A DNA stretch of 64,000 bases from Trichomonas tenax (taxonomy: Eukaryota; Parabasalia; Trichomonadida; Trichomonadidae). Below the pieces are notes generated by a model, which saw nothing but the letters and a program-made list of their open reading frames with translations, did no database searches and was not told the origin of the DNA. Positions 20,455 to 30,942 of this stretch are shown here, piece by piece; the first letter of the stretch is position 1, and each line of letters opens with the position of its first letter. The DNA lies in NCBI GenBank assembly GCA_023091735.1, contig JALKBU010000101.1, forward strand, positions 21,939-85,938, in the 5' to 3' direction. The position numbers and the translations under genes were made by a program.

Positions 20455-20474
20455 TCACTTTTGATCATTTTTTA
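20455..20474 (+). promoter_or_regulatory. Inr-like elements for the solenoid gene
   Basis: TCACTTTT (20455-20462) and TCATTTTTTA (20465-20474) lie 31 and 21 bases before the ATG at 20486. Either could be the initiator. Confidence 0.5.
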
Positions 20475-20485
20475 AATGTTATAAA

Positions 20486-21814
20486 ATGAATGATGAATAT
20501 AAAGATCAAGTCAATCAAAAATCTCATGAAGTTAGCGTTCAGGATGAAAGCATTCAAGAGTTTCGTGATAATCAAGCGATTTTATGGGAAAAATTAAAAG
20601 GTTCCAAATCTTTTTCTACAGTTATCATGAATATGCTCAAATACATACAATACGTAGAAGTAAGCAATGAATATTTGCAAATGCTTCTTGACATATTTGC
20701 AGTTATAACAAAAAATAATGAAGTTTTATTATTAATCAATTTCATGAAAGCGTACATCGACAAATCTACCACAGGGCAACTGGACATACCACTTACTTTT
20801 GTTGAAGAGTTATTATTATATTTAGAAAAAAAGCAAATTAACACAGATATGGCATTCTATAAGTTTTACAATACCTACTATTCGAAAAGTATTAATCTGT
20901 ATACTTCTTTTTTATTGCTTTTACATTCTATATTTTCAAAAAGTACTTTGATTCAAAACAATTACCAACAACAATACCTAGATATTCTAATCAGGGGAAT
21001 GAACAGTGTAGAAAGAGTTTTAGCAGATCAATCATTAGAATTATTTATTCAATTAATTGATTCCATGCCAATAGAAAATATAGATATGGTTAACTTATCG
21101 CTAAGTATGCTTGATTCAAAGGACACATTCTTTGAGCTTGCCAACAAAATTTGTATTAAAGGTGATCAATATTTGGTTTTATTCCGACATCACATTTCAC
21201 TTGAATTCATTCTCACAAATGTGGACAGCTCGCTTTCTAAATATAGTCTATTTTTCAAATTAATCAAACGATATCTCGAATCATCAAAATGTTCATCAGA
21301 ATTCAATATCATTGATGACATCAATCTAATCAATAGTAATGATGAATTCTTTGACATAACACAAAGACTTATTCATTCATCGCCAAAATATTATCTCGAC
21401 AATTATATTCCAGAATTAACAGATTTACTGACATTGATGGTAGAGAATGCCGGCGATAAAACAATGGAAAACATGTATCAATATGAAATTATAGAATTGC
21501 TAATTTCAATTGATTTTTCTTATGATAATTTCATTCATATTTCAAAACTTGTTCTAACAGTCTTCAATTGCGAATGTGTATCCAATGATTACAGAACACA
21601 TCTTTTTTCTAATAATTTTATTGATTTTTTAATCAAATCTTTTGAAAGCACAGATTCAATCATCAATAGATTATCAATTGAATCTTTATTCAAAGTTTAT
21701 GCGATCAATAACCAATACTTGGAAGAGTTAATTAATGATAATCTTGACACAGCATTTGAAGATGATGAAATTGATGATCTTTGGGCAAAGTTCTTAGAGT
21801 TAGTTCAGCAATAA
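20486..21814 (+). CDS. Hypothetical alpha-solenoid (HEAT/ARM-like) protein
   Basis: A 442-residue, all-helical, Leu/Ile/Ser-rich, acidic protein. Helical pairs repeat in the manner of ARM/HEAT proteins, for example 'YVEVSNEYLQMLLDIFAVITKNNEVLLLINFMKAYID' and 'RMNSVERVLADQSLELFIQLIDSMP'-like segments. It ends in an acidic stretch (FEDDEIDDLWAKFLELVQQ). No catalytic motif or membrane segment. Codons are AT-rich. Its style resembles the protein at 40332, and both may belong to a lineage-specific solenoid family; I cannot show homology by eye. Function unknown. Confidence 0.65.
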   Translation: MNDEYKDQVNQKSHEVSVQDESIQEFRDNQAILWEKLKGSKSFSTVIMNMLKYIQYVEVSNEYLQMLLDIFAVITKNNEVLLLINFMKAYIDKSTTGQLDIPLTFVEELLLYLEKKQINTDMAFYKFYNTYYSKSINLYTSFLLLLHSIFSKSTLIQNNYQQQYLDILIRGMNSVERVLADQSLELFIQLIDSMPIENIDMVNLSLSMLDSKDTFFELANKICIKGDQYLVLFRHHISLEFILTNVDSSLSKYSLFFKLIKRYLESSKCSSEFNIIDDINLINSNDEFFDITQRLIHSSPKYYLDNYIPELTDLLTLMVENAGDKTMENMYQYEIIELLISIDFSYDNFIHISKLVLTVFNCECVSNDYRTHLFSNNFIDFLIKSFESTDSIINRLSIESLFKVYAINNQYLEELINDNLDTAFEDDEIDDLWAKFLELVQQ

Positions 21815-22315
21815 CTAAACAAAATTTTGAATTGATTTCTAAACATGATTGATTTATATGCAATCAAAAAATGGAAAATATAACTGCATCCAAACAACAT
21901 CCTCAATTCTTTTTACATTTGTTTAAAAAGAACTTTGAGTAGTTCGTTATCCAATACCCAGAAATGCCACAGTTATGTCAACAACAAAAAAGTTATAAGC
22001 CACGGCATGTTTAATTAATCACAGCTTGCAGTTAATTGATTGTGAAGCTATGACTTGTTGCGGTGATTAAAGCATCTATTATACATGAATCTAAAGGGAC
22101 AAACACGCAATCTTGACAATATAATAGGGAAAGCGAAATAATTCTTATTTGCTTTGATATGCTTTTCACTAAAAGCCTGATTTCTATAAGATTTATTGTG
22201 TAGTTTTTTTTTGGTTTATAGATTTACTAATGATATATGCGTTGCTATAAAACTGACATCTTGTGTTCCAAAATGTCGGTTTTTTTTTGGTATTTTGAAA
22301 AGTGCCAATTGGTAA
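21815..22315. other. AT-rich spacer
   Basis: No gene. Around 22010-22075 there is an imperfect inverted repeat (TTAATCACAGCTT and a GGTGATTAAAGC-containing segment) of unknown meaning. AAAAGTGCCAATTGG lies just before the ATG at 22316. Confidence 0.35.
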
Positions 22316-25030
22316 ATGGATGAAGATGGAAAACTTATTTTAAATCTTCCGTGTTCAAAGGAATTTGATTTTAAACTTGAATATTTAGACATTTTGGCTG
22401 ACAATTCGGCATCACCCAGTGACTCTTTATCTTTAATTTCAAAATTTGATGCTTTGAACAAAAAGCCAGAAGGGCTGTATTTCGCTGTAAATAATATAAT
22501 GCAAGCTAGCAACGATGCTCAGGTCGATAAAATCATCCAATTATTTGAAAGACATTTAAATTATTCTGGATTAGGGCAAATTAAATCATATCAATTTGAA
22601 AATTACGAACAAGTTATCAATACTATAATCGAGCTATTCTTTTTTGCTATAGAACAGCAACCTTATATAAATCAATTTACTTGGAAACATAGAATCAATA
22701 ATATTCGAACGAGTATCATTGTAAGTCTTTATGGTGACGAAGATGCAAGAGGAAGGACTCTCATCCTTCAAATTCTTGAAGAACTTCCTCTAAATTTAGT
22801 TTTTGATTTTATTCAAGTTTTAGTAAATTCGTTAAAGAATCAAAAATATTTCAGAGCATATAATTATGATGGAATTATTGCAACAATGGCAGCAGATGGA
22901 ACACAAGAAAATTATTTAAATTATGTTTTTGAAAAAATCAACAATGAAGTTCCCGGATCAATTGAAGCTTTGTCTTATTTAATAGAATGGGTGGATTCCA
23001 ATTTCCTTTCAGCATTCCCACTCGTTGATGCTCTAAAAGCAATGATAAATCCAAATGCTATCAGCATTGGCGTTCTTAAGTGCGTAAATTCATTATATAA
23101 AAGAGATCCAGAGAATATTCCAGAATATGTAGTTAAGTTTAACATGAAAGAATATTTAACCGTGATATTGAAGAATCCAACATTATCAGCAGACCAGTTT
23201 GTTGCTATTCAAGATAATATTAAGTATTCCGTCGTTTCAGATGATTTAATTGCTGAGTTTTGGGAAATTATAACTTTCGCATATTTATTGGCAATTTTGA
23301 AATTTAACAATGATAACTATTTTTTGAGATTGTTTTTTGAGCATTATATTTCAAGTCATCCGGATCAACTGGAGCCATTTATTGAGACATGGGTTCATAT
23401 ATTCAGCGAAGTTTTGCAAGCGAAGAATTTAGAGAATTTTGATAAATCAATAAATTCATTATTAACTTTGATGACCACAATTCAAAAAGTTTTGAGGCTT
23501 CAGAACTTGATCCTTCCTAATTTAGAATCAATTATAGACCAAGTAATCGGATCAGAAGAATATATTGTAGAAGAGGAAATTGTCGTTCGTGGAATTTTGG
23601 GATATTTTTCAGATGAATATCATAATGTTCCAGGAGAAACAAAAATCCAAATGATGAATGTATTCTCGAAGTTTATGAACAACGAGGTAATATCCGAGTC
23701 TCGTGTAATGTGTTATACGGAGTTTCTTGATCTTTTAATGGAAACGGATGTCAACGCCGAAAATTATCAAGAAATATCAAGTGAAGCATTTGTTCGTTCA
23801 ATTACTATCCTTTGCTCAGAGAATATGATGGCAACAAGTGAAGGAATTGTTCTTGCTAAAGCTTTAGGAGATTTTATTGTTAAAATTGGACAGAATTACG
23901 TTCAATTAATAGCAGACAGTCTTCAAGAAGTTTTAACGCTTTTATTTTCAGCTGATAGAAGTGAATATATAATTTTCGCAGCAATATTGGTTGAAGCAAC
24001 AAATAGCTTCGATGAATCAGGAGAACTAAGAAATAGTGTATTTTCTTTGTACCTTAACAGTTTAACTGAAAGTTTGAATAATTTGATTGCAACTGCTGAA
24101 GTTATCAATAGAAGTGTTAAAAACTGTTTTAAAGGCAAATTTGCTGATGGATTGAATTTCATTAATATTGTTAATAACATTACAAGTCCTGAAGCTTTTG
24201 CAGCATCAAAAAGGTTTTTTGAATTCGGAATCCAAGCTTTCGCCACTTATATGAAAAATCAAGAAGAATCTGAATTAATGTGCAAGTGTATTATGAAAAT
24301 GCATGGACTGGAGTATCCTGATTTCATATTAGGAAAGCTTGATTCTATTTCGAATAGTTACGAACTCAGAATTACACTATTGCAGCTTATTTTTGCTGCT
24401 TCACAAGCGCCAGGAATTGAAAACATCATTGGACCAGTAATGAATATGCTCCAAAACAGACTCGCATTTGAAGAAATTGCAGGAATGACAATGATAAAGA
24501 AGAAAACTAATAATGAAGTCAATATGACATATTACATTCTTGTTTCGCAGTTTTTATCCAATTATTTCATGAATTTCGTGAAGCAAGAAAAAATTGAACG
24601 TTTCTTTGATGACATCATCAGAATGTGCTCTCAAAGCTCATTTCCAGCATCAGCAATGGTAATAATATTCCCACTAATCATGAATTTCTTTGAGCAGGGA
24701 TACAACACTTTAATTCGAAGCATATTCCCATGTTTTGCGAATATATTTGCGAATGTCAATCAATTAGAGCAAGAAGACAACATGGCGCTATTTAGGATGT
24801 TCATTGCGTTCCACACAAGGATAGCGCAAGTGAACCAAGACGATCTTCTGAAGAGCGTTCGATATTTAAATACTCCAATCAAAGAAAATTATATTCGATT
24901 GATTCTTGGCCAATATTCATTAGAGGAATTCATTAAAATTTTAAGCCAAATTCAAGCTAAATCTCACCCATCCATTCCAAATTCTCCGGAACTAATAGAA
25001 ACCACTGAAGAAGAAGATTTAGAAGAATAG
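22316..25030 (+). CDS. Karyopherin-beta, exportin-T-like
   Basis: A 904-residue HEAT-type solenoid, near the length of exportin-T (about 960). The N-terminus MDEDGKLILNLPCSKEFDFKLEYLDIL has the layout of XPOT N-termini. 'VPGSIEALSYLIEWVDSNFLSAFPLVDALKAMI...GVLKCVNSLYKR' matches the 'CL...YV.WIDL.L......L..L...L...A..CL...V.K' block typical of XPO1/XPOT-family exportins. The C-terminus is acidic (TTEEEDLEE). The expected role is RanGTP-dependent nuclear export, of tRNA if XPOT is right. The karyopherin call is moderately firm; the tRNA cargo is inference. Confidence 0.6.
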   Translation: MDEDGKLILNLPCSKEFDFKLEYLDILADNSASPSDSLSLISKFDALNKKPEGLYFAVNNIMQASNDAQVDKIIQLFERHLNYSGLGQIKSYQFENYEQVINTIIELFFFAIEQQPYINQFTWKHRINNIRTSIIVSLYGDEDARGRTLILQILEELPLNLVFDFIQVLVNSLKNQKYFRAYNYDGIIATMAADGTQENYLNYVFEKINNEVPGSIEALSYLIEWVDSNFLSAFPLVDALKAMINPNAISIGVLKCVNSLYKRDPENIPEYVVKFNMKEYLTVILKNPTLSADQFVAIQDNIKYSVVSDDLIAEFWEIITFAYLLAILKFNNDNYFLRLFFEHYISSHPDQLEPFIETWVHIFSEVLQAKNLENFDKSINSLLTLMTTIQKVLRLQNLILPNLESIIDQVIGSEEYIVEEEIVVRGILGYFSDEYHNVPGETKIQMMNVFSKFMNNEVISESRVMCYTEFLDLLMETDVNAENYQEISSEAFVRSITILCSENMMATSEGIVLAKALGDFIVKIGQNYVQLIADSLQEVLTLLFSADRSEYIIFAAILVEATNSFDESGELRNSVFSLYLNSLTESLNNLIATAEVINRSVKNCFKGKFADGLNFINIVNNITSPEAFAASKRFFEFGIQAFATYMKNQEESELMCKCIMKMHGLEYPDFILGKLDSISNSYELRITLLQLIFAASQAPGIENIIGPVMNMLQNRLAFEEIAGMTMIKKKTNNEVNMTYYILVSQFLSNYFMNFVKQEKIERFFDDIIRMCSQSSFPASAMVIIFPLIMNFFEQGYNTLIRSIFPCFANIFANVNQLEQEDNMALFRMFIAFHTRIAQVNQDDLLKSVRYLNTPIKENYIRLILGQYSLEEFIKILSQIQAKSHPSIPNSPELIETTEEEDLEE

Positions 25031-25109
25031 AATATTTATTATATGTTTTTAATAAATAGAATGAATTTTTACATCACAATTGAACACCCAACATCAGCAA
25101 TATATTCAA

Positions 25110-25490
25110 CTCAGCTCTCAAATAAAGATAAGCTCTATTGGAATTCCAAAAAACTCAAATTCACACAATTCCCATTTAGAAACAGAATACTCTGATGAAA
25201 TACATCAATATATAAAATATATACAAGATCAAAAAACAAAATATATTTTCAAATTAATAATCTCAAAGTCAAACAATTTCAATTTGAAATTAGAATATAT
25301 TCATGCAGTGTATGAATTTCCATAATATAAACAAGTTCTAAAAGCAAAATATATTTTTCATTTTCAAAATCTCAAAACCAAGCAATTTCTATTCACGTAC
25401 AGAATACACTGAAGGAATATATAAATATTCATAATATAGACAAGATCTAGAAGCAAAATATTTTTTCCAAAATCTATAAAATCTCAAAAT
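25110..25490 (+). repeat. Degenerate tandem repeat, unit about 109 bp
   Basis: Units begin ACAAGATC/ACAAGTTCT at 25223, 25331 and 25440 (periods 108 and 109). Each continues with AAAAGCAAAATATATTTT, a CTCAAA..CAATTTC segment, and AGAATA..CTGA..GAAATA. A fourth, partial copy precedes the first, from about 25143. The block fills the spacer between the exportin and calpain genes. A short open frame in it (25080-25325) is an artefact of the repeat. Confidence 0.75.
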
Positions 25491-25610
25491 AACGATACAA
25501 GACCATGAAAAGCAGATTCTCCACAACTAACGTTATCCAAAGAACGCATTTTCAGGAAACACCAAAAAAGCGTTTTTTATACATTCAGAAGTTAACTGTT
25601 ACTCAAAAAA

Positions 25611-28600
25611 ATGCGTTCTTTGCGTTCTAAGCTTTACGTGATATCGAAAAACGCGGACGCAATTCTCGCAGAGTACAACAAGATTCTGGAGAACTGCCAC
25701 AAAGAGAACAAAAAGTACGACGATCCTTCTTTTTATCCGAATATTCCGACGAATCCGAAAGATGCGCGTCTTCTGAAGGACTGCGAGTGGAAGAGACTCG
25801 AAGAGGAGTACGGCAACAACGTTTTCGACAATATTACCGAATACGGACTTTGCCAAGGCGAGTTATCAGATTGTTATATGATTTCCGTCTTAATTCACTT
25901 GACAAAGAAGGAATCTAACGTTCGTGCGATGTTACAAGATCCTCTCGATATCAAAACCGGCTGCGTATGCGTTAAATTTCAAATATTCGAAAAACCCGCT
26001 TACGTAATTATCGATACAAAGGTTCCTTTCAGGAACGGAAAACCAATTTTCGCACATCCACGTACAGAAAACGATTCTTACTGGTTCGCACTCATCGAAA
26101 AAGCTTATATCAAATTTATGGGAACGTGCAGAGACATTAAAGGCGGCGCAGCGATCACAGCGTGCTACCACATCCTCGGCTACACCCCAACGACAATTAA
26201 ATTAGCAGAATTAAAGACAACACCGTCAGAACACATTCAATCATTATTCGACTTAAACTGCGATGTTTACGCTTCAATTGACAAAAACGACGAAGCTGTG
26301 AAGCTGGGTCTCATAGAGGATCATACGTACGCTGTGTTAGGACTCAATACACCTGGTGGAAAAGCTAAATTGATTCATCTCAGAAATCCGCATGGAAAGA
26401 TGGACGACTGGAGCGGCGACTTCTCTGCGATGTCAGACAAGTGGGAGATCGGCTACAAGAAGCAGGTTGGATACAAAGAAGGTGGTCACTTCTGGATCAC
26501 TGATGGCGACTTTAACACACACTTCACATCAATCTCTGCAGGAAAGCCTCTCCTCAAGGGATGGTTCCAGCAGACAGCCGAGATCGACATTGAGCCAGGA
26601 GTTCTCGATGGACGCACGCCATTCGGTAACGGCCCATTCGTTGGTTCTCTCAAGCAGTTCTTAGTTACATTCTCTGCTCCTTGCAAAGTCGAAGTTTTGT
26701 ACGAAGAAGTCTGCGAAAGCCACCACTCACACGTTTTGTTCATGCAGCAGAATGAAGGTGCAAAGCTCTCAAGCGCTGGCGAAGAATACTTCACAATCAA
26801 GTCCAGCGACGAAACGATCTCCGATGTCTGGGATATCAAGGACGTTGGATCACCGTACACACTCATTATGTCAAGAGAGCACGCTAAGGACAAACCCGCG
26901 CATTACTACGTCAGGATGAGAGCTCCAGTCAGGTTCACAATCGAGCTATTGCCAGATCCAGACTATGACTCGATGAAAGTTGACAGAATCCAGGCAAAGC
27001 TTGTCCCAGGAGAGACAGATGGACGCTATCCTGGCAAAGGAAAGAACGTCTCTGCTTCCACACAGTGGATCCTTCCTCTCCAGAAGCCAACAAAGCTCTA
27101 CATGAGAGCAAGGAAGCCACAGACAGGACAGAAGGTCACAGTCTTCCTCGGACACGCTATGAAGGATGGCAAAGTCAGCCGCAAGCTCCGCGACTACTTC
27201 TTGGTTAACAAGAAGATGCACCAGAAGAGTGAACTCGAAGAATGGGTTTGGAAGGTTACAGACTTGAGAAGGCCGCTCGTTCTCGGCGTTTGCAGAGATA
27301 TGATGAACCAGCCATGCGACGTTGATGTTGAAGTCTTCTGTGAGGACCAGGAAATCAAGCTCACGAAGTTCCCAGAGTTTGAGGACCTCCAAAAGAAGTT
27401 CACACAGAAGATCGAAGGCACGCTCAAGAAGGGATGGACAGAGAACCGTTCTCCATACGGTACAATCGAAGGTTTGTCTCCACTTCAGCAGTACAAGCTC
27501 ACAATCAACGACAACAAGCGCATGTACTTCGTTTTCACACACGACAGCACATCCAAGCACAGGATTGCTCTCCAGAAGACATATCATCCAATCGATCACT
27601 TCGGACACGGCGAAGATGAATACTTCGAGACAAGCATGCGCTACGAAATGTTCTACTTCGATCCAACACCAGGCACATGGCACTTGTGCGTCCACAGAGA
27701 GAGGGATAAAGATAAGAAGGACTCTCACTGGAATTTGGAGATCCACTGCGAAACAGAGTTCAAGATCGAGAAAGTTCCACTTCCAGATTACGACAACCTT
27801 TACCTCGAGAAGGTAACAATCACATTGGGTCCAGGCAAGGCTATCGGCGGCGCAGACGGTATAATGCCATTCAAGCAGGATCTCACACCACTCCCACAGT
27901 GGCGCGTTCTTTCTCCTGTCGCACAGACGATCCACTGCATCTGTAAGCGCAAGAAAGGCCCAGATATCTCAACAGCCGTCTTCATGCAGTCGAACGGCGG
28001 CCAGAAGTCGAAGTGCTCCTACCAGGATGTCCCGGAGTGCTTCTACAAGCTGAAGGCAAACAGCCGTGGCGAAGCATTCGATTTCGATGTTCCAAAGATG
28101 GACCTTCCATGGTCATTGACACTCACACGCGCACAGAAACACAGCTCATTCACAAAGATCCAGCTCGAGATGTATTCTGAGTATCCGATCAAAGTCACAA
28201 GAATCGATGATGGCATTGATGAAGACGCCAATGATTCCTCTTCGTCTTCCTCATCATCTTCAGACACAAGGAGCAAGATCTTCGATCACAAGAAGCACAA
28301 GTCTGAGGGCGGCGATGACAAGAAGAAGGAGGAGTTAGTCGAAGACTACAGAGAGTCCAAGGACTATCCACTGAAGGACTACTGGGAGGACAGATCATTC
28401 ATCAAGCAGCAGCGCACCGAAGTCAACAAGCAGCGCCCACCACACGAGGAAGGCAAAGAGGACGACCCGGACTACACAATGGTTGAGTACCTCGATGATG
28501 AATACAAGGACAGACAGGAGCAGGAGAAGAAGTGGGGAACAGCGTTCATCCAGACAAAGGAGAAGAAGCCACTCTCACAGATGGCGCAAGTCAAGGATGA

Positions 28601-29918
28601 GTGCGAAGTCTCTACACAAAACGTTCCAGCAGCACCACAGTTCATTCTCGCTCTCTCTGCACCAGGCACACTCGTCATCGATGTCTTCCCGGACAACTTC
28701 GAGAGCAATGTCACGGTCTTCGTCACACCAACACTCAAGACAAATCGTGTTGGATTCGCAAGATGGACAAAAGTTATCACAGAGAACGACAAGGAGTTCA
28801 AGGTCGAGATCGTCGATAACACGATGCCTCTTGCTCTCGGTTTCTTCTGCGCTGGCGGAAAGAGCGCTAAGGTGAAGTTCAATGTTTCACTCGATAACTA
28901 CGTCGAGAAGGATGACGAGAAGCAGCCAGACTTCATCAAGCAGTACAAGGACCCGATCAAAGTCAAGAAGGAGCCGATCAACCCAGAAGCGAGAATCTAC
29001 GGCGAACTCAAGATTGAGAAGGCCGACGAATTTGACGCAATTCCATTCAAGGAGCTCAAAGGCGAACTATCGAAGGATGATGAGAAGAGAAGCTGCTTCG
29101 GAAGCGAGAACGGCCTCACACCACTCCAGCAGATCCAGCTCAAGTTTGCAAAGCCAACAGAAGTCATCCTCAAGCTCGATCACAAGGGATCTTCAAAGTT
29201 CTTCATCGCTCTTCAGAAGAAAGTTGGCAGAATCGCACACTTCGTCACAACTCTCGAAGACAAATACTTCGAGACAACACAGAAAGATGATGTGTTCGCT
29301 TTCAGGTTCTCTAAGGACAGTTGGACACTCTGCGTCTTCTCTCCAGAGAACTCCTCAAAGACAGAATACGATCTCAAGGTCTGTTCATACGGAGAGTTCG
29401 AGTTCAACGAGCTCGAGAGGATGAAGGAGGACGACCTTAAGAAGGCTAAAATCGAGGCAAAGATTGACACATTCATGCCAATCTTCAAGTCAAAACTCAC
29501 AGAGCTTCAGCAGTGGCACGTCACTTCTCCATCGAAACAAGGTGCTAAGATTGTTTTGAAGAGAAAGAGCGGACCACCGTGCACAGTCATCTTCTTCATC
29601 CAGGACTTCGGGGGTCGCAAAGTCATTGCTTCTCTCAGAGGTATCCCAGAGAAGAAGTTCACACTCGTCGAGAACGCCAAAGAGGAAGTATTCGACTTCG
29701 AGTTCACACACGAAGGCCCAGTAACTTGCCTCTTCACAAGGCTCCCGAAGAAGGGCGCTCAGGAGGGAGAAGCGGACGAAGAGTCGAAAGTTGAAGCGGA
29801 GTTCTATACAAAGGATAAAATCCTCATCTCAGAGTTTAACGGTGAGGAATATACAGATGAAAAGAAGGCCAGAGATAAGAAATTCATTGATGAATTCAAG
29901 CAGCAGGCCAATAAGTGA
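25611..29918 (+). CDS. Giant calpain-like cysteine protease with seven C2-like repeats
   Basis: A 1435-residue protein. Residues about 40-300 are a calpain (C2 family) core. Cys88 lies in 'GLCQGELSDCYM', His238 in 'DHTYAVLGLNTPGG' and Asn259 in 'LRNPHGKMDDWSGDF', so the triad is complete, although the usual Trp after NP is His. About seven domain-III/C2-like beta modules follow. Modules 2-4 (about residues 450-865) and 5-7 (about 1005-1400) look like an internal duplication: 'ENRSPYGTIEGLSPLQQYKL' pairs with 'EKRSCFGSENGLTPLQQIQL', and 'CKRKKGPDISTAVFMQSNGG' with 'LKRKSGPPCTVIFFIQDFGG'. A charged linker with an eight-or-more Ser run sits at about 870-1000. No EF-hands. Calpains perform limited Ca-dependent cytosolic proteolysis. 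C-ending codons suggest high expression. Confidence 0.9.
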   Translation: MRSLRSKLYVISKNADAILAEYNKILENCHKENKKYDDPSFYPNIPTNPKDARLLKDCEWKRLEEEYGNNVFDNITEYGLCQGELSDCYMISVLIHLTKKESNVRAMLQDPLDIKTGCVCVKFQIFEKPAYVIIDTKVPFRNGKPIFAHPRTENDSYWFALIEKAYIKFMGTCRDIKGGAAITACYHILGYTPTTIKLAELKTTPSEHIQSLFDLNCDVYASIDKNDEAVKLGLIEDHTYAVLGLNTPGGKAKLIHLRNPHGKMDDWSGDFSAMSDKWEIGYKKQVGYKEGGHFWITDGDFNTHFTSISAGKPLLKGWFQQTAEIDIEPGVLDGRTPFGNGPFVGSLKQFLVTFSAPCKVEVLYEEVCESHHSHVLFMQQNEGAKLSSAGEEYFTIKSSDETISDVWDIKDVGSPYTLIMSREHAKDKPAHYYVRMRAPVRFTIELLPDPDYDSMKVDRIQAKLVPGETDGRYPGKGKNVSASTQWILPLQKPTKLYMRARKPQTGQKVTVFLGHAMKDGKVSRKLRDYFLVNKKMHQKSELEEWVWKVTDLRRPLVLGVCRDMMNQPCDVDVEVFCEDQEIKLTKFPEFEDLQKKFTQKIEGTLKKGWTENRSPYGTIEGLSPLQQYKLTINDNKRMYFVFTHDSTSKHRIALQKTYHPIDHFGHGEDEYFETSMRYEMFYFDPTPGTWHLCVHRERDKDKKDSHWNLEIHCETEFKIEKVPLPDYDNLYLEKVTITLGPGKAIGGADGIMPFKQDLTPLPQWRVLSPVAQTIHCICKRKKGPDISTAVFMQSNGGQKSKCSYQDVPECFYKLKANSRGEAFDFDVPKMDLPWSLTLTRAQKHSSFTKIQLEMYSEYPIKVTRIDDGIDEDANDSSSSSSSSSDTRSKIFDHKKHKSEGGDDKKKEELVEDYRESKDYPLKDYWEDRSFIKQQRTEVNKQRPPHEEGKEDDPDYTMVEYLDDEYKDRQEQEKKWGTAFIQTKEKKPLSQMAQVKDECEVSTQNVPAAPQFILALSAPGTLVIDVFPDNFESNVTVFVTPTLKTNRVGFARWTKVITENDKEFKVEIVDNTMPLALGFFCAGGKSAKVKFNVSLDNYVEKDDEKQPDFIKQYKDPIKVKKEPINPEARIYGELKIEKADEFDAIPFKELKGELSKDDEKRSCFGSENGLTPLQQIQLKFAKPTEVILKLDHKGSSKFFIALQKKVGRIAHFVTTLEDKYFETTQKDDVFAFRFSKDSWTLCVFSPENSSKTEYDLKVCSYGEFEFNELERMKEDDLKKAKIEAKIDTFMPIFKSKLTELQQWHVTSPSKQGAKIVLKRKSGPPCTVIFFIQDFGGRKVIASLRGIPEKKFTLVENAKEEVFDFEFTHEGPVTCLFTRLPKKGAQEGEADEESKVEAEFYTKDKILISEFNGEEYTDEKKARDKKFIDEFKQQANK

Positions 29919-30185
29919 TCTTTTTTTATTAAAAATATTGATAATGTTGATTTAAAATGAAAACTCGTTTTTATCTAATATCATTATAAATCTAATATGT
30001 GCGAAACGAATAATTAAGATGAATTTATAAATTGATGCAAGAAATGCATTTATTGATGTTGATATTAAAAATTTAGTAAAAGCTACGCTTAAAAGTGACC
30101 TTTTTAAAGAAAAATAGAATATATAAGATATGTAGGATCTAAATAAACGAAAATAATTTTGAGACATTAAAAAAACTTTTTTGCA
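29919..30185. other. Short spacer
   Basis: AT-rich sequence between the calpain gene and the next plus-strand gene. It carries AAAAGTGACC at about 30090 and no gene. Confidence 0.3.
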
Positions 30186-30193
30186 TCATTTTT
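30186..30193 (+). promoter_or_regulatory. Inr-like element
   Basis: TCATTTTT is located 13 bases before the ATG at 30199. It supports that ATG as start and not an in-frame TTG at 30181. Confidence 0.55.
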
Positions 30194-30198
30194 TTAAA

Positions 30199-30942
30199 AT
30201 GAATTTATTCAAGTTTTCCTTAATCATTATCTTACTCCTTTCGCTGCTGGCGTATTTATGCCTCAGCCAGGTCCAGGCCCTGAGAGAGATAAGGGCTTAT
30301 ATCATCGAAATTTTATCGATCAATCTCAAAAAGTCAACAAAAATGATTCCTTTGTCCACAGGTATTACGCCAAGTTTATCGCAAAAGTACAAATACGAGC
30401 AAACAGAGAAATTCATGGCAATATCTTCATCAACGATCGCTGAATCGATTAGAGAGATGAATGAGCAGAAAATCAAGACAGATTTAAGCAAGAGACTCTT
30501 CAGGCGCGATATTTCTAGTAAAATACTGAACCAATATAAAGCAAACACAGAAAAAACAGAAAAAATCGAAGAAATTCCACCGCCACTCAACAATTTGATG
30601 CTAAACAAGCGTGAAGCGTCTAAGCATGAGTACGGCATCATCCTGACAAAGCCAAAAGTTGAAGATTTCAAACCAGTCGCGATCGAAGAAAAGAAGGATG
30701 AAAAAGACCAAAAGGCAGAAAGCGAAGCAGACAACAAACAGAAGTCAGTCTTAGGAGGCGGAGGACTCGGTAAATCAGCAATTGGTGGAGGAATTGTAGC
30801 AGGAGCTTCGAAAGTTGGAATTGGTGCAGGCAAAGGCGCTGCTTCTCCATTTGCAGCAAAGCCTGTCGCAGCCCAACCTGCTTCACAATCTGCAGTGAAG
30901 CCATTATTTGGCAGTGCAAAGCCAACATTTGGTGCCAAATAA
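30199..30942 (+). CDS. Hypothetical protein with N-terminal membrane anchor and Gly/Ala/Pro-rich tail
   Basis: A 247-residue protein. Residues 2-25 (NLFKFSLIIILLLSLLAYLCLS) are a signal peptide or signal anchor. The middle is basic and helical with Lys/Glu-rich runs. From about residue 180 the sequence is low complexity, Gly/Ala then Ala/Pro/Phe (GGGGLGKSAIGGGIVAGASKVGIGAGK, then SPFAAKPVAAQ and FGSAKPTFGAK). I recognise no domain. FG-like repeats (LFGS, TFGA) recall nucleoporins, but the membrane anchor and short length make that weak. Function unknown. Confidence 0.6.
   Translation: MNLFKFSLIIILLLSLLAYLCLSQVQALREIRAYIIEILSINLKKSTKMIPLSTGITPSLSQKYKYEQTEKFMAISSSTIAESIREMNEQKIKTDLSKRLFRRDISSKILNQYKANTEKTEKIEEIPPPLNNLMLNKREASKHEYGIILTKPKVEDFKPVAIEEKKDEKDQKAESEADNKQKSVLGGGGLGKSAIGGGIVAGASKVGIGAGKGAASPFAAKPVAAQPASQSAVKPLFGSAKPTFGAK

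Noticed and set aside
26946..27935. A 329-codon antisense open frame inside the calpain gene
   Set aside because: Its Leu/Cys/Val/Trp-rich composition is the complement of C-ending Lys/Glu/Asp codons; the calpain frame is supported by catalytic motifs.
30199..30942. FG nucleoporin
   Set aside because: Only two FG-like dipeptides and an N-terminal membrane anchor; too few repeats.
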